Part shown: positions 14,901 to 26,977 of the stretch, in pieces
Layout: every line of letters begins with the position of its first letter
How positions within the stretch are numbered: the stretch's first letter is position 1
Source: Vitis vinifera
Lineage: Eukaryota > Streptophyta > Magnoliopsida > Vitales > Vitaceae
Reading direction: 5' to 3'
Length of the DNA stretch: 64,000 nucleotides
Assembly (NCBI RefSeq): GCF_030704535.1
Contig: NC_081822.1
Location: 4,703,001-4,767,000, forward strand
The notes under the pieces: model-generated
The model's input: the letters and a program-made list of their open reading frames with translations, nothing else
Told to the model about the DNA's origin: nothing
The model's database searches: none
Program-made: the position numbers and the translations under genes

Positions 14901-15416
14901 TTAAGGCATAGACTCATCCATAGAGGCTCTTCATTGCACAATATGTACATCACACTGCATATTTTAGAGAATCAAATTTAAAGAATAACAACAAAAATAA
15001 TAATCTCCCATGCTAACTTCCAAGAAATTCAAATTAAAGAAACGTGTATGCAATGGGGCACCACAAATAAATTTTATATGAAGAGTGATAACACAATGAA
15101 ACCGCCAATTTTCTGCACAACCACTCACAGAACAAATCCTATTTTCAGATTGGAGACAAAAAAAACATATTTTGTGATCGGGTCAACAGCAATGAATTTA
15201 AAGACAAAGCCTACATATAAACATTGGGCGAAATAATCAGAAAACCAGGGATATGAGGAGGGACCTGCTAACACAAGCGAGTCGTGAAACATCTCGGGCG
15301 CCGAAACTTGCCAAAATAGCAAGTATGATTTCATCGGGAAGGAGACGTAGGTCTCCGAGAGCGTCCGCTCTGCGATCTTTGAGCCCTCGTGTGTGGGTTT
15401 CAGAAATTTCCGTCAT
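379..15416 (-). CDS. JMJ21: F-box / JmjC-domain protein with C-terminal phosphotransferase-like domain (JMJ21 type), 3' partial
   Basis: Fifteen exons join in one frame, about 924 codons: 15265-15416, 14844-14954, 14609-14664, 14272-14414, 13670-13867, 13386-13585, 12324-12423, 11649-12224, 11039-11161, 8922-9002, 8504-8835, 6739-6972, 3734-3818, 3376-3592, 379-544. The N-terminus holds an F-box ([14 protein letters not shown], then RLACVS). The JmjC domain shows the HxD iron pair in WHVDP (exon 6) and the distal ligand in GWWHCVLN (exon 8). After it comes a region like aminoglycoside phosphotransferases, with HSDIMDDNI (catalytic HxDxxxxN) and ILDFSD (metal-binding Asp). This order matches Arabidopsis At1g78280, about 940 residues. 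The last exon ends at a GTAAGT donor, so the terminal coding exon lies left of base 1. The family is predicted to be an Fe(II)/2-oxoglutarate oxygenase; its substrate is not shown by the sequence. Introns are long and carry transposons. Confidence 0.93.
772..1687. mobile_element. hAT-type non-autonomous element (MITE) with perfect 8-bp target duplication
   Basis: The element starts TAGAGTTGTAACT and ends AGTTGTATCCCTA, which are inverted termini. It is flanked by the perfect 8-bp duplication ATGGTATC at 764-771 and 1688-1695. Eight-base duplications are the signature of hAT transposases. There is no coding potential. The interior is rich in AACCCAACCC-type sequence and shares it with a second copy at 6058-6522. 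A LINE fragment is inserted inside it. Confidence 0.8.
1289..1600 (+). mobile_element. 5'-truncated LINE 3' fragment with poly-A tail
   Basis: The fragment carries the degenerate end of a plant non-LTR reverse transcriptase ORF (in pieces: [10 protein letters not shown], then a tail like [12 protein letters not shown]), then a short 3' UTR and a poly-A run at about 1590-1600. AAGTATTGGAAA at 1277-1288 is repeated at 1601-1612, which is a target-site duplication. The insertion lies inside the hAT MITE, so it is younger. It belongs to the same family as the fragment near 62150-62870. Confidence 0.8.
2925..3180. mobile_element. Possible MITE with imperfect inverted ends
   Basis: An AT-rich stretch begins AGAGTATTTGTTTTTTTAAC and ends with AAAAAAAACCAAACACCACC. 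The ends are approximately inverted copies of each other. There is no ORF. I could not fix the target duplication. It lies in a JMJ21-type intron. Confidence 0.4.
4751..5350. repeat. Pair of direct repeats, about 100 bp each
   Basis: Bases 4751-4862 and 5251-5350 share GGGGACCACTGTCCCACAGG, then a CTATGTGT...CCAAATCTTCTT stretch and a TTTTATTCTTCATTTTT tail. They are about 500 bp apart in a JMJ21-type intron. The AT-rich spacer has no recognisable gene. They may be ends of an element or a tandem duplication. Confidence 0.6.
6058..6522. mobile_element. hAT-type MITE, second copy, 465 bp
   Basis: The termini are TAGGGCTATCC and, inverted, TAGGGGTGCAACTGAA. The flanks ATTAACAA (6050-6057) and ATTAATAA (6523-6530) form an 8-bp duplication with one mismatch. 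The interior shares the TTAACCCAAGCCCAA-type sequence and the CTCGAGCCTAACCCAAATT segment with the copy at 772-1687. It is non-coding and sits in a JMJ21-type intron. Confidence 0.75.
7050..7500. repeat. Direct repeat of about 150 bp in an AT-rich intron
   Basis: The segments 7052-7213 and 7347-7480 both contain ATACACAATGTA, then CAAATTAAAAACCAAAATAC, then ATAAAAATATAGTAAGAAA. The offset is about 295 bp. This looks like an old tandem duplication within the intron between 6972 and 8504. No gene is seen. Confidence 0.65.
8875..8905. repeat. (GA)n microsatellite
   Basis: About 14 GA units run uninterrupted from 8875 to 8902, just inside the intron downstream of the exon at 8922-9002 (gene on the minus strand). 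Such runs are usually length-polymorphic. Confidence 0.9.
9990..10560 (+). mobile_element. Degenerate Copia-type gag remnant
   Basis: The plus strand carries, with stops, a segment reading [16 protein letters not shown] near 10150. This resembles the (K)LDxNNYLLWRSQ motif at the start of Copia (UBN2-type) gag proteins. The surrounding 0.5 kb keeps only broken frames. It lies in the 2 kb intron between exons 9039-11161 of the JMJ21-type gene, opposite in sense to it. It is recognised by motif only, so the limits are approximate. Confidence 0.5.
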
Positions 15417-17886
15417 TGCTGAAAGAATTCAAGCAGATATCTCTGTGTCTCAATTCTCAACGCGAATTGTGTTCGGGTATAACCACCGCCCCTTCCGACC
15501 GCGTACAACTTAAGCAGAGCACCGCAGGGGTATCAACCGTCTTTTCTTATGCGCGTAACACCGCGTGGGGGAAGTGCAAGTTTTCGCAGCCAGTGCCGCC
15601 TCATTTCTCAGAACAAACGCTTACATCTCTGTCTCGCCGGGCTGCAAGATTTTGAACTTTTGATTTTTTTGTTTATATTAAACTTTAAGTTGTCTTCATT
15701 TCTCATTTGTTTTCCCTTGTTTGGAAATTTGGATCATTTTTTTTAGGTTATTAATAATGGATTAATACAAAAATTTATATGGTATTTTTTTGTTTTTGAA
15801 TTGTAAATCTCAATTTTCCAAATTTTTGCAGAATGTTTTGTAGTCTTTTCTCTCTTTTTTCCCTATTTATAATTTTTCTTGGATGTATATTTGTCTAGAA
15901 TGGCTGCTAACTTACCAGGTTTATCCTTCTCAATGCTACTTTCTTTAAATTAAAGAATTGAACAAAAGGCGAATTCCAAATTTCATTTTTTTTTTAATGC
16001 CAAGAAAATGAATGTGACAAAATGGCAATACCCATATGAATGATATTTTGAATTTCCTGGTCTACACTATTTTGAACACATCATTAGGAATAGGGACAAT
16101 ACACTACAAGGTTTGAAGTTTGAACATGTCATTACGAAGTAAAGTCTGGCTGACCATTTTCATCTAGCCCACACCTATCTTTTTTAACTTATTCTTTCCA
16201 TCCTCTGCTTATATTTCTACTTCATACTATTTTATCCTATTTTTTCTTCTTCTTTTCCCATAATATTTCATCCCATTTTTTCCAATGCTCATCTTTCTAC
16301 ATCCTACTATTTTATTCCTGCATCATCGTATGATAAATAATTATTGACTACTAATATATTTCTGCCTTCGAAGAGCCATATTCGACCCCATTTTCAGGTT
16401 ATCTAGTGAATTCAGACAAACAAGAGATGATAATTCAATAAAACACCCGAGACAAAGTGAGCCACATGTCACATACTTAGTCTTTTTTCCTAAGCTCGTG
16501 CGGCACTTAGACAAGTCAAAACGTTTGATCTTGCTAAGTCAACCTTACTCCCAATGCTTAACTTGCTAGGCTAAAATGCTCACGACTCAGAAGCTTTGGA
16601 AGACATAGTAGGCGACTCTTGAAGAATATAAGCTTTTATTGCTCAAAGGAAGTTTTACAAGTGCTTTAGGGACTCACTTGCTTGGTTGGTTATGTTTTTG
16701 AGTGGTCTTGGGGTGATGTTTTGGCCAAATGAGACTTTCACCTATTTATACCCACCAATAAAACTCTCTGGAACCTTGGAGAGTTCCTTACAACTCAAGA
16801 ATAATTTAAAACTTTCTACATAATTATATATACAAACCTATGTACAAAAATATACAAGAGATTCCTAGAATTCTCTAGAAAGTCTTGTACTCCACTCCTT
16901 CCTCCATAGTGTAAAGATGTGTGAACATTTCTAGGCATCTCTAGAACCTTCCACACTCTTTCTATTAATGACTTAATGTAGATGGCTCCAAAAGCTTCCT
17001 AGGCTCTATATAAGCCCATGGGAAGGGTCATTTGAAACATCTTGTGACATAGAGCTTCGTAGCTTATAACTGACAGGAAACATAGTGGAAAAAAGGCTCC
17101 TTACCATGGATGATGGAAATTATTTCTGCCTTAGAGTAGTCATTCTTTGCAGAGCTATCCTTAAAACAGAAAAAGTTTAAACCATCCTTAAAACTGCCAA
17201 ATTTTGTACGGTAAGGAGTGTGGTTATAACTTATAACCATACTCTCTTAACATGCAAACTTATGCTGCTAAGTGTCCTAGTGCATAAAAAACAACCAACC
17301 AGGATTGGAGCAAACTCCAGGACTAGTTCCTCCACAGAATGACTCGGGAGAGTCAGCAAGACATGCCACCAGAGACAGTCCATGCTGAGCCATGCAGTAC
17401 AAATTTTGTGTAAGATATAAAAAAGTACTTAAATTCCAAAACAAGAACATTGAGCTCTATTGCTTCCATTCCCAACAACTTAATTTTCTGTTTGAAAACT
17501 ATCCCATTAACACACTTTAAGTTCCGCCAAATTTTTATGTTGTGTTTTGAAAATATGAGGTCTCAAACTGTTTGGATAAGCATGAAGTGTTGGCATGCAA
17601 GCACCTCTACCTACCATGGAAAATGCAGGTTGAAGTGCAGAACTACCACCTAGAGATCAAGGACAAATGGAATTTTAATATTTGAAGCAGTCATGTAATT
17701 TGAAAAACTTCCCATAATTATAAGTGAACAATCAGCAATCCTCTTGATGAATCTAATGAACTAACAGGGTCTAAAGAAGCACCTTCTGCAGAAGTCATGG
17801 AATACTAAAACAAATGGAGAACCATATCAAAAAACTCAGTGACAATCAACTTTAACCAAAATTCAACTTTCTTAGGGAGCATGGGC
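15417..17886. other. Intergenic region between the JMJ21-type gene and the eS6 gene
   Basis: The first 250 bases, next to the JMJ21-type start, are GC-richer than their surroundings and probably hold its promoter and 5' leader. From about 16430 to 17080 the sequence looks like a piece of an LTR (long non-coding stretch with TATAAGCCCATGGG-like sequence), but I found no clean ends or target duplication. No gene was recognised. The 3' UTR of the eS6 gene should fall just left of 17887. Confidence 0.6.
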
Positions 17887-20582
<2,696 letters not shown>

Positions 20583-20640
20583 CCTGGATCAGAGAGGAGG
20601 CTGGCGGCTCTGGCGAAAGAGATGAGAGAAGCCCTGCCGC

Positions 20641-20648
20641 TAGGGTTT
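20641..20648 (-). promoter_or_regulatory. Telo-box upstream of eS6 start
   Basis: AAACCCTA on the minus strand lies about 60 bases upstream of the ATG. This is the typical position for the telo-box of plant translation-machinery genes, where it acts together with site II elements. Confidence 0.6.
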
Positions 20649-20986
20649 TGTAGTCACTGCCTACTTATGTTGATAGAGGACGCCGTGGGTGTCGACCTTA
20701 CACGTGGACAGATTTTCCTTTTGGTAACGGGAACGATCCCCTGCTATGCGTTCGAATCATATTAGCCGTCCGATTAAGGCTTTTGATCAGTTGATCTAAG
20801 GTGCTAAAATTGGTTCCTCATATGCACTACCATTTTTTTTATATATATATATAAATATAAAATAAAATATTTGTATATCATGTTTTTCTTATAAAAATGA
20901 ATAAAAGAAGCTAGAAAAAAAATGATATTTTTCATATATACAATCCACGGACCATAGGCGTTAAAAGAGGACTAGGCTTCATGAGT

Positions 20987-21071
20987 TGGGCCCAACACAG
21001 ACCCATCCACGAAGCCTGGGTTGTAGGGCCTATACATGGTCCAAACCACTCCACGCTGGATTGTAGGCCCA
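20987..21071 (-). promoter_or_regulatory. Site II (TGGGCC) elements upstream of eS6
   Basis: A palindromic TGGGCCCA is at 20987-20994 and a minus-strand TGGGCC at 21066-21071, about 400-490 bases upstream of the eS6 ATG. Site II motifs bind TCP factors and pair with telo-boxes in ribosomal protein promoters. Distance and the neighbouring permease gene leave the assignment uncertain. Confidence 0.4.
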
Positions 21072-21728
21072 TTCAATCAAGCCTACGACTTCTCTTTATT
21101 ATCAAAATCACTTTCAAGCCCCACCATGACACACCTCTACGGAAAATAATCAACCCTACTATTAAGAAAAATGAGTCACTTATGGCTTTTTAACTTTTCA
21201 TGATTTAAATATTTCATAAACTTCAATTAGTTTTCCTTTTAAAAATAAAAATAAGAAGTGGTCATGATCATTCCAAATCGGGATGAAGTAAGCTGAAAAC
21301 CAATCAAACCTAAAAATAAATTCATCCTTTGGGCTAATCCCACCCCCACCTAACCAACTAAAGCATTGGCAGATCCAGCCACAGGGATATGATTCATATG
21401 AAAGTGGGTAGATTCAAAGGTTTATAATTCCTGAGAACGAACGCAAGCATCAATTATTGATTCTAGTGGTAATACGACCGTGGCACTGAATTTATAATTT
21501 AGTCGAGGATATCAATGCTTGTCTCTTTATCGGTGGGGCGACCATTACTTTGCATGCCTCCCACTTTTCTGAGTCTGTCTTTCTGATTATTATGTTCAGA
21601 AAAATGCTAAGAAAAGATTAAAAAGGATAAAGGCGAGTGTGACTAGAGAGTCCAATGCCTCTGCCTCATCTCATCCACTTTGAGTGCTAAATCTCTGTGC
21701 AGTGAGTAGCAGCAACAAAGAATTGGAG

Positions 21729-23181
21729 ATGGAGAGTTCCCAAGGAAGCCAGAACGAGGCAACGCAGCGTCAAAGAAGGAAGTCTCTGAAGGCAATGTTT
21801 CTGGTACTTGTGAACTGTGTCTTGATGACAATTGGCCAAGTAGGTGGCCCCTTGCTTCTAAGGATCTACTATTTGCATGGGGGAAAGAGGAAATGGCTCA
21901 ATGCTTGGCTGCTCACCTCTGGGTTCCCCATCTTGATCCTCCCAATGGCCTTTTCTTACTTGCGAGCTCAGGCCAAAGGGCAAGCCACCGTATTACTGGT
22001 TACGCCTAGGCTTGTTGCTGCCAGTGCCTTCCTGGGAATTCTACTTGGGCTTGATGGTTACCTCTATTCGTTTGGTTTATCTTACCTCCCCATATCGGTT
22101 TCTTCCCTTCTTGGTTCAACTCAGCTGGCCTTCACTGCAATTTTCGCTTTTATTGTGGTGAAGCATAAGTTCACACATTACTCGGTAAATGCAGTGGTGT
22201 TAATGACCTTCGGATCAATCGTTCTTGGGCTTCACATGAATGGAGATCGCCCGAGTGGGGTGTCTGATGGGAAGTATTTGCTGGGTTTTTTAATGACCCT
22301 CGGCGCTGCTGCCCTTCATGGGTTCATTATGCCAGCACTGGAGTATACTCACTTGAAGGCCGGTATGCCCATCACCTTTGATCTTGTCATGCAGATTCAG
22401 TTCCTTATCTCCATGTTTGCCACTCTGTTTTGCACCATCCCCATGGTCATCAACAAGGACTTTCAGGTACTTGAAATCACCTGTATTTAAATCCCTCACT
22501 GGCCGTCTCGAGCACAATATATGACACACAACCTTCCAAAACTCTACATCAACTCAGGGGGAGGTCCATTAAGTAATACCAATGATCTTCCAGAAGCTCC
22601 ACAGTTGGAAATCCATTGAATCTAAAGAAAATATTTCTTTAGAATGTTTACTCATCTCAACTATGCCCAATCCCCAAAATTCTGCAGCTTCTATTGTCGT
22701 GTAACTTATAAAACATACCTGTTGGTGTTGTTTTCACATGAGGAAACCATCCTGGTCAAAAATCACTTCCCAGACCATCTGCGTGGAGAATTTAGAAGTT
22801 GCTTCCAAATGAATTTGAAAATGAACTGATTTTCCATAGATTTTGTGTAGGCTGTTTCAAAAGAAGCAGCAGAATATGGTCTTGGAGAGACTAAGTATTA
22901 CATGGTGAGTATTGGCAGCAGTAGCAATGCAGTTGCTGATCATAGGAAGTATTGGAGTGATCTTCTGCTCCACGTCCCTCCTGGGAGGTCTTGTGTCATC
23001 TCTTCTAGTTCCTGTCCAGCAGGTTTTTGCTGTACTTTTCTTGCACGAGAGATTCAATGCTGATAAGGGCATGGCTTTAGCCATGTGCCTGTGGGGTTTT
23101 GCCTCCTACTTCTATGGAGAATACAGATCAACCTACAAGAAAATTCCATCAAAACAAGAGTCAGAGGTAGAAATCATCTGA
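21729..23181 (+). CDS. Purine permease-like transporter (PUP family), apparently frameshifted in exon 2
   Basis: Exon 1 (21729-22466, 246 codons) starts MESSQGSQ; an in-frame upstream ATG at 21684 is less likely. It encodes hydrophobic segments and PUP-like motifs (GGPLLLRIYYLHGGKRKW, GYLYSFGLSYLPISVSSLL). It ends NKDFQ at a GTACTT donor, phase 0. Exon 2 starts at 22851 (AVSKEAAEYGLGETKYYMV). In that frame it soon leaves the family sequence and stops at TGA 23061. The family C-terminus (IIGSIGVIFCSTSLL to SYFYGEYRSTYKK) lies in the +1 frame and ends at 23181. The switch falls at about 22908-22912. The family are plasma-membrane carriers of purines, cytokinins or alkaloids in the drug/metabolite transporter superfamily. 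This copy is probably a broken or C-terminally altered gene, unless an alternative acceptor before TTGCTGATC (22932) is used. Confidence 0.85.
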
Positions 23182-23464
23182 ATTTATAACATTTCATGTG
23201 ATTCAAATCAATTCAACACCGAATTCATTTGTCCATGCTTCTTTTACAATTTACATATATCACACTGTTGATTAATCTTTTTTCCAGTTATGTGATAATT
23301 GATGTAGCACCGCGCAGGCATTTCAGGGTGTCAAAGTTTCCTCCTGTTCAATAACTAGAAAAACCCTTTTACATGCCTCATAAAGCCATTCAGATATTTC
23401 AAGGGAAAAAACAAACAAACAAGAGAGCTAGAACTCTGCTTTTTGAACGAGGGGGTCCAACTTT
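23182..23464. other. Downstream flank of permease gene
   Basis: This should contain the 3' UTR of the permease-like gene. I see no further gene. A short (TA)n run at 23464-23479 marks the edge of a LINE fragment. Confidence 0.5.
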
Positions 23465-23467
23465 ATA

Positions 23468-24060
23468 TATATATATATAGGTAAATAAGAGTTTGTATTA
23501 GAAATGCCTAGAAGTAGCGAAAAAGGTATACAGAAAGTATACAAACATCGTCATAGGAGCTATGAAAAAAGAAAGACAAAAAACCTTCTATCTAGATAAA
23601 AAAAAAAACCACTTTATAAAATCAATCATGAACAAAGAATAATCTTCTAAATACACTAAAACCTAATTCACAAAAGTATACAAAAAAAAAAATGTTTTAA
23701 AACTTGGTTGAACCATTCAATGTCATTGAACACTCTTTCATTTCTTTTCTTCCATAAGGTCCACATTAAGCAAAAGGGGGCAGCCCTCTAAGCCTTCTCC
23801 CTTCTTTTATTCACAAAAGCTTTATGTCAACCAATCAAATTCCTTTTAATTGGGAAGTACAAGACTCATTGTACACTAAATAGAGAGAAAAACAAGCTTC
23901 ATAGCACTGTAACCTTTTTACAAAATAGGATTAGGTGATAACCGATTTCCTCTTTTTTTTTTACACAAGTAACACATATTCGACGTATTCCTCTTCTCAA
24001 GGGCATTGTCCAACTTGAGAAGTACTTTTTCTGCTTCTTGATGTTACATTCGTGATAATT
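23468..24060 (-). mobile_element. LINE 3' fragment, degenerate
   Basis: The left edge reads GGTAAATAAGAGTTTGTATTA and then GGTATACAGAAAGTATACAAA. This has the same layout as the minus-strand LINE 3' end at 62160-62240 (GTAAAGAGAAGTATATTAAA, then GGTATACAAAGAGTATACAA). The rest looks like a decayed zinc-binding tail of a non-LTR reverse transcriptase read on the minus strand. The right limit is approximate. Confidence 0.55.
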
Positions 24061-24511
24061 AGAATCCCACTTGTCGTAAGTGGAAAAATGAGTAAGAAAA
24101 TTATCCTAAAATGACTAGGTAGAAGTGGCTAAAACCAAAAAGACGAACACAACATCTCAATTGGCAACCAAGCTAGCCATGCCTATGGCTTACATGTACA
24201 ACTTTACAGGCATTGGCCCTTGGCTAGGTAGCTATTTAGCCATTACGAGGGAACCAATTAGCAACTAACTAGGGTAGATTCTTGAGCCTAATGCCTTGTA
24301 CTGACTAGGCATGGCAGCTAAGTCTGACACGCTAGGCCGACCACTTCAGCCCAACGAGATAACCGTCATAATTAGATAGGATGGTTATGACTAACTCCCA
24401 ATGTTTGCCACCTATCTGAATAAATGAGTAGATTCTATAACATCCCGCACTTCCCACAATAATGTCACTGTGTCTGATATGATTATCCCTTTATATATGA
24501 TATACACCATA
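24061..24511. other. Intergenic, no gene seen
   Basis: No coding or RNA gene was recognised. The sequence is repeat-like, but I could not assign it. Confidence 0.4.
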
Positions 24512-24748
24512 CAATCATGTTAGATTAATTTCATTAATCTCTATTAAGGTTTTGACTAAATATACATAATTGTCATTGATTTGAAATTTTATTAAATATT
24601 TATCATAGTTTGAGTGAAAAGGAAAGTGGGTAAAAATAATAAATGAAAATGATAGAAAAAATATTTTATAAAATTTTAAATTAATAAAAATTATGTATAT
24701 TTAGTCAAAACCTTAATAGAGACAAATGAAATTAAATCGAATTATGTT
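24512..24748. mobile_element. Foldback MITE with about 58-bp terminal inverted repeats
   Basis: The left arm 24512-24570 and right arm 24690-24748 are inverted copies. Both contain CTCTATTAAGGTTTTGACTA and AATATACATAAT in the corresponding orientation, with a few mismatches towards the outer ends. The loop is AT-rich and non-coding. The transcript would fold into a long hairpin. The superfamily is not assigned because the target duplication is unclear. Confidence 0.85.
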
Positions 24749-26977
24749 AGAAATGCCACCAATCTTATATGAACAATCCAAGTACTCTTCCTAAACTATC
24801 CACCTAAGATGCCAAATAAGAGACAAAAATAGGAAAGAAGGTAACTTTGATATATCCTTTAAGAATTCCCTAGTTTTCCATTCTCTCTTTTCTGCTCCCT
24901 AAAAACTAATTTGAACATTGGGAAAGAATTTTCAAGACCCCCTTGGATCTTCCTTGCTTTGTAGGTCATTCTTTAGTGCTTTAAGAAATTGCCCAAGTTT
25001 GGATTTGCTCAATTAGCTCGTGTTAAAACTTTCCCGATCATTATTTTGCCAACAAGTACCTCCGCTTATTCAATCCCCTCTCCTCCACTAGATCTTTCAA
25101 AGTCATTCATGAGTGATGACCTCTTCCCATTCTTTTCCCTTTCATACACTTCTTTTATAAAGTGACACTCCATCCTCTTTGTTAATGCCCTATTTTATAA
25201 AATTCAAATTATAATGTATTACATGTGTAATATATATCATGCTAACTTCATGTACTCATCAACTATAAGATATCACATGTCTTGCTACATAATAATACAT
25301 GTTCAATACCACTTTTCATTAACATAACATGTTAAACATTTCACTCTTGATCTCAATGTGTTGATAGATCTATGTTTTGCTTATATAGCTTCTATGTCAT
25401 AATATTATGTTCACTAATTATAAAGGCTTATCTTCAAATATGTTATTAGGTAATCTAGATGTTTGTGAGATACCAATACATGCTCATGAAAAATGCCAAG
25501 GGATTTCTCATATTATACTTTTTGGTGAATGTGATACTAAGAGAGTTGATTGTACCATCCCTTACCAAAGAGATACTTATGGCTAGATGAGCCATATCTC
25601 ATGGATGGTGTCACCCTTAACACCTCATCTTGCTGTTAATACGTTTACTCGAATTTGAAGCATTGTTAGAAGGTTCAAAATAGACTTGATGCATCTAAAG
25701 GGTAGAAATATTTTTCCACCATTTAGCATTTTGAGACCAGTTTAAAGATCGTTTTATGGTTAGAAGTTCATTGAGCTGAGGATTAACATGCAATGAACCG
25801 AATCTCGATCAGAACGAAAGGGATAAAACCACTGTGTCTTTATTACACAGGCTATTTTCAAAAGCTTTAGTATTATCAATGATACATTTACTTGATATCT
25901 ACTATTTTGGAATACTATAAAAAGATTCAATTTATCGTCAAACTAAATAAGAAATATTCCTCTGTACACCTTATTTCACTATCACTCTCTAGTCCTTTCA
26001 CGTCTCTGACTCTGCTCTACTCTCACCTTAGGTTATTGACTCGGGATTACAAGAACCTACACAAACACCCTTAAATGCGGCGCCAACATTCTTTTGAAAA
26101 TGCCTTGTATACCCAAAGTTGAACGGGGCTTTCCTCTGGATTTTTACCTATCAATCTTATCCAATTTGAGTCATCAATTCGTTGTTTTTTTCCGCCAATT
26201 AATTAATAAAATCTCTTTCTTCCTCGATGATGTTTGCATAGAGAATTGAATACTGGAGAAAATAAATAAATAAATAAGAAGTTATGGTAGAAACTTCCCC
26301 CTGTTTTCCTGTGAAAAGATGGGACAAATATTAAACCGTGGTTTAGCCGAAACTAGTTCTGGCTGCCCTCTGCCACTAGACTATAGTTCGCTAACAACGG
26401 CAAAAATTACAACATATACCTCGTCTCCCCTGTATGATTGTGGGTCATGACTGATGAGACTTGGCGGAGCAATTCAGATATGAGTCATATGACATTCTTT
26501 TCTTTCCCCTATGGGATCCTACAATTGACCCAAAAGCGAAGATGCAGCATGGAAGCGGGTCATGGCCCCTTCATCCATTCTTAAACATGATGACATGGAA
26601 AAGTTTTCTCAAATACCCTGGGTTTCATGAATCGGGGTTTTTGGTTGGTGGGGGGCGGCTGGCTTCATAGGAAGCCCAGAATAGCAATAAATTGGGGAAA
26701 AAAAAAAATCAGATCCATGAGACAGTTCATGTTACAATTATAAAATATTCCACATAATTCCCCAAGCAGAAACAATTTGGACTTATTTAGCTTCGTTACA
26801 CACAAGGAACATGTAAGCAGACAAACGGATTCCTCCAACTTAACAAAAATCTGATAATCGATGCCTCTGACCATGGACGCACTGCCTCAGCAAGGTGGAA
26901 TATGTTCGTATAAATTGTTTAAAATGAACACGCAAAATCATCGCCACTTTCTATATCTTTTGATTTGTATAAATTGT
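24749..26977. other. Intergenic region between permease and SnRK2 genes
   Basis: This is mostly AT-rich with no convincing gene. A simple AAAT run is at 26255-26275. The last few hundred bases should hold the 3' UTR of the minus-strand SnRK2 gene. Confidence 0.5.

Noticed and set aside
15253-15655. Plus-strand open frames near 15300-15650
   Set aside because: They overlap exon 1 of the JMJ21-type gene in antisense and its GC-rich leader.
16430-17080. Possible solo LTR between the JMJ21-type and eS6 genes
   Set aside because: It looks LTR-like but I found neither TG...CA ends nor a target duplication, so it is only mentioned in the intergenic entry.
22912-23181. Separate small membrane protein starting at TTG 22912
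   Set aside because: It is the C-terminal part of the purine permease read in the shifted frame, not an independent gene.
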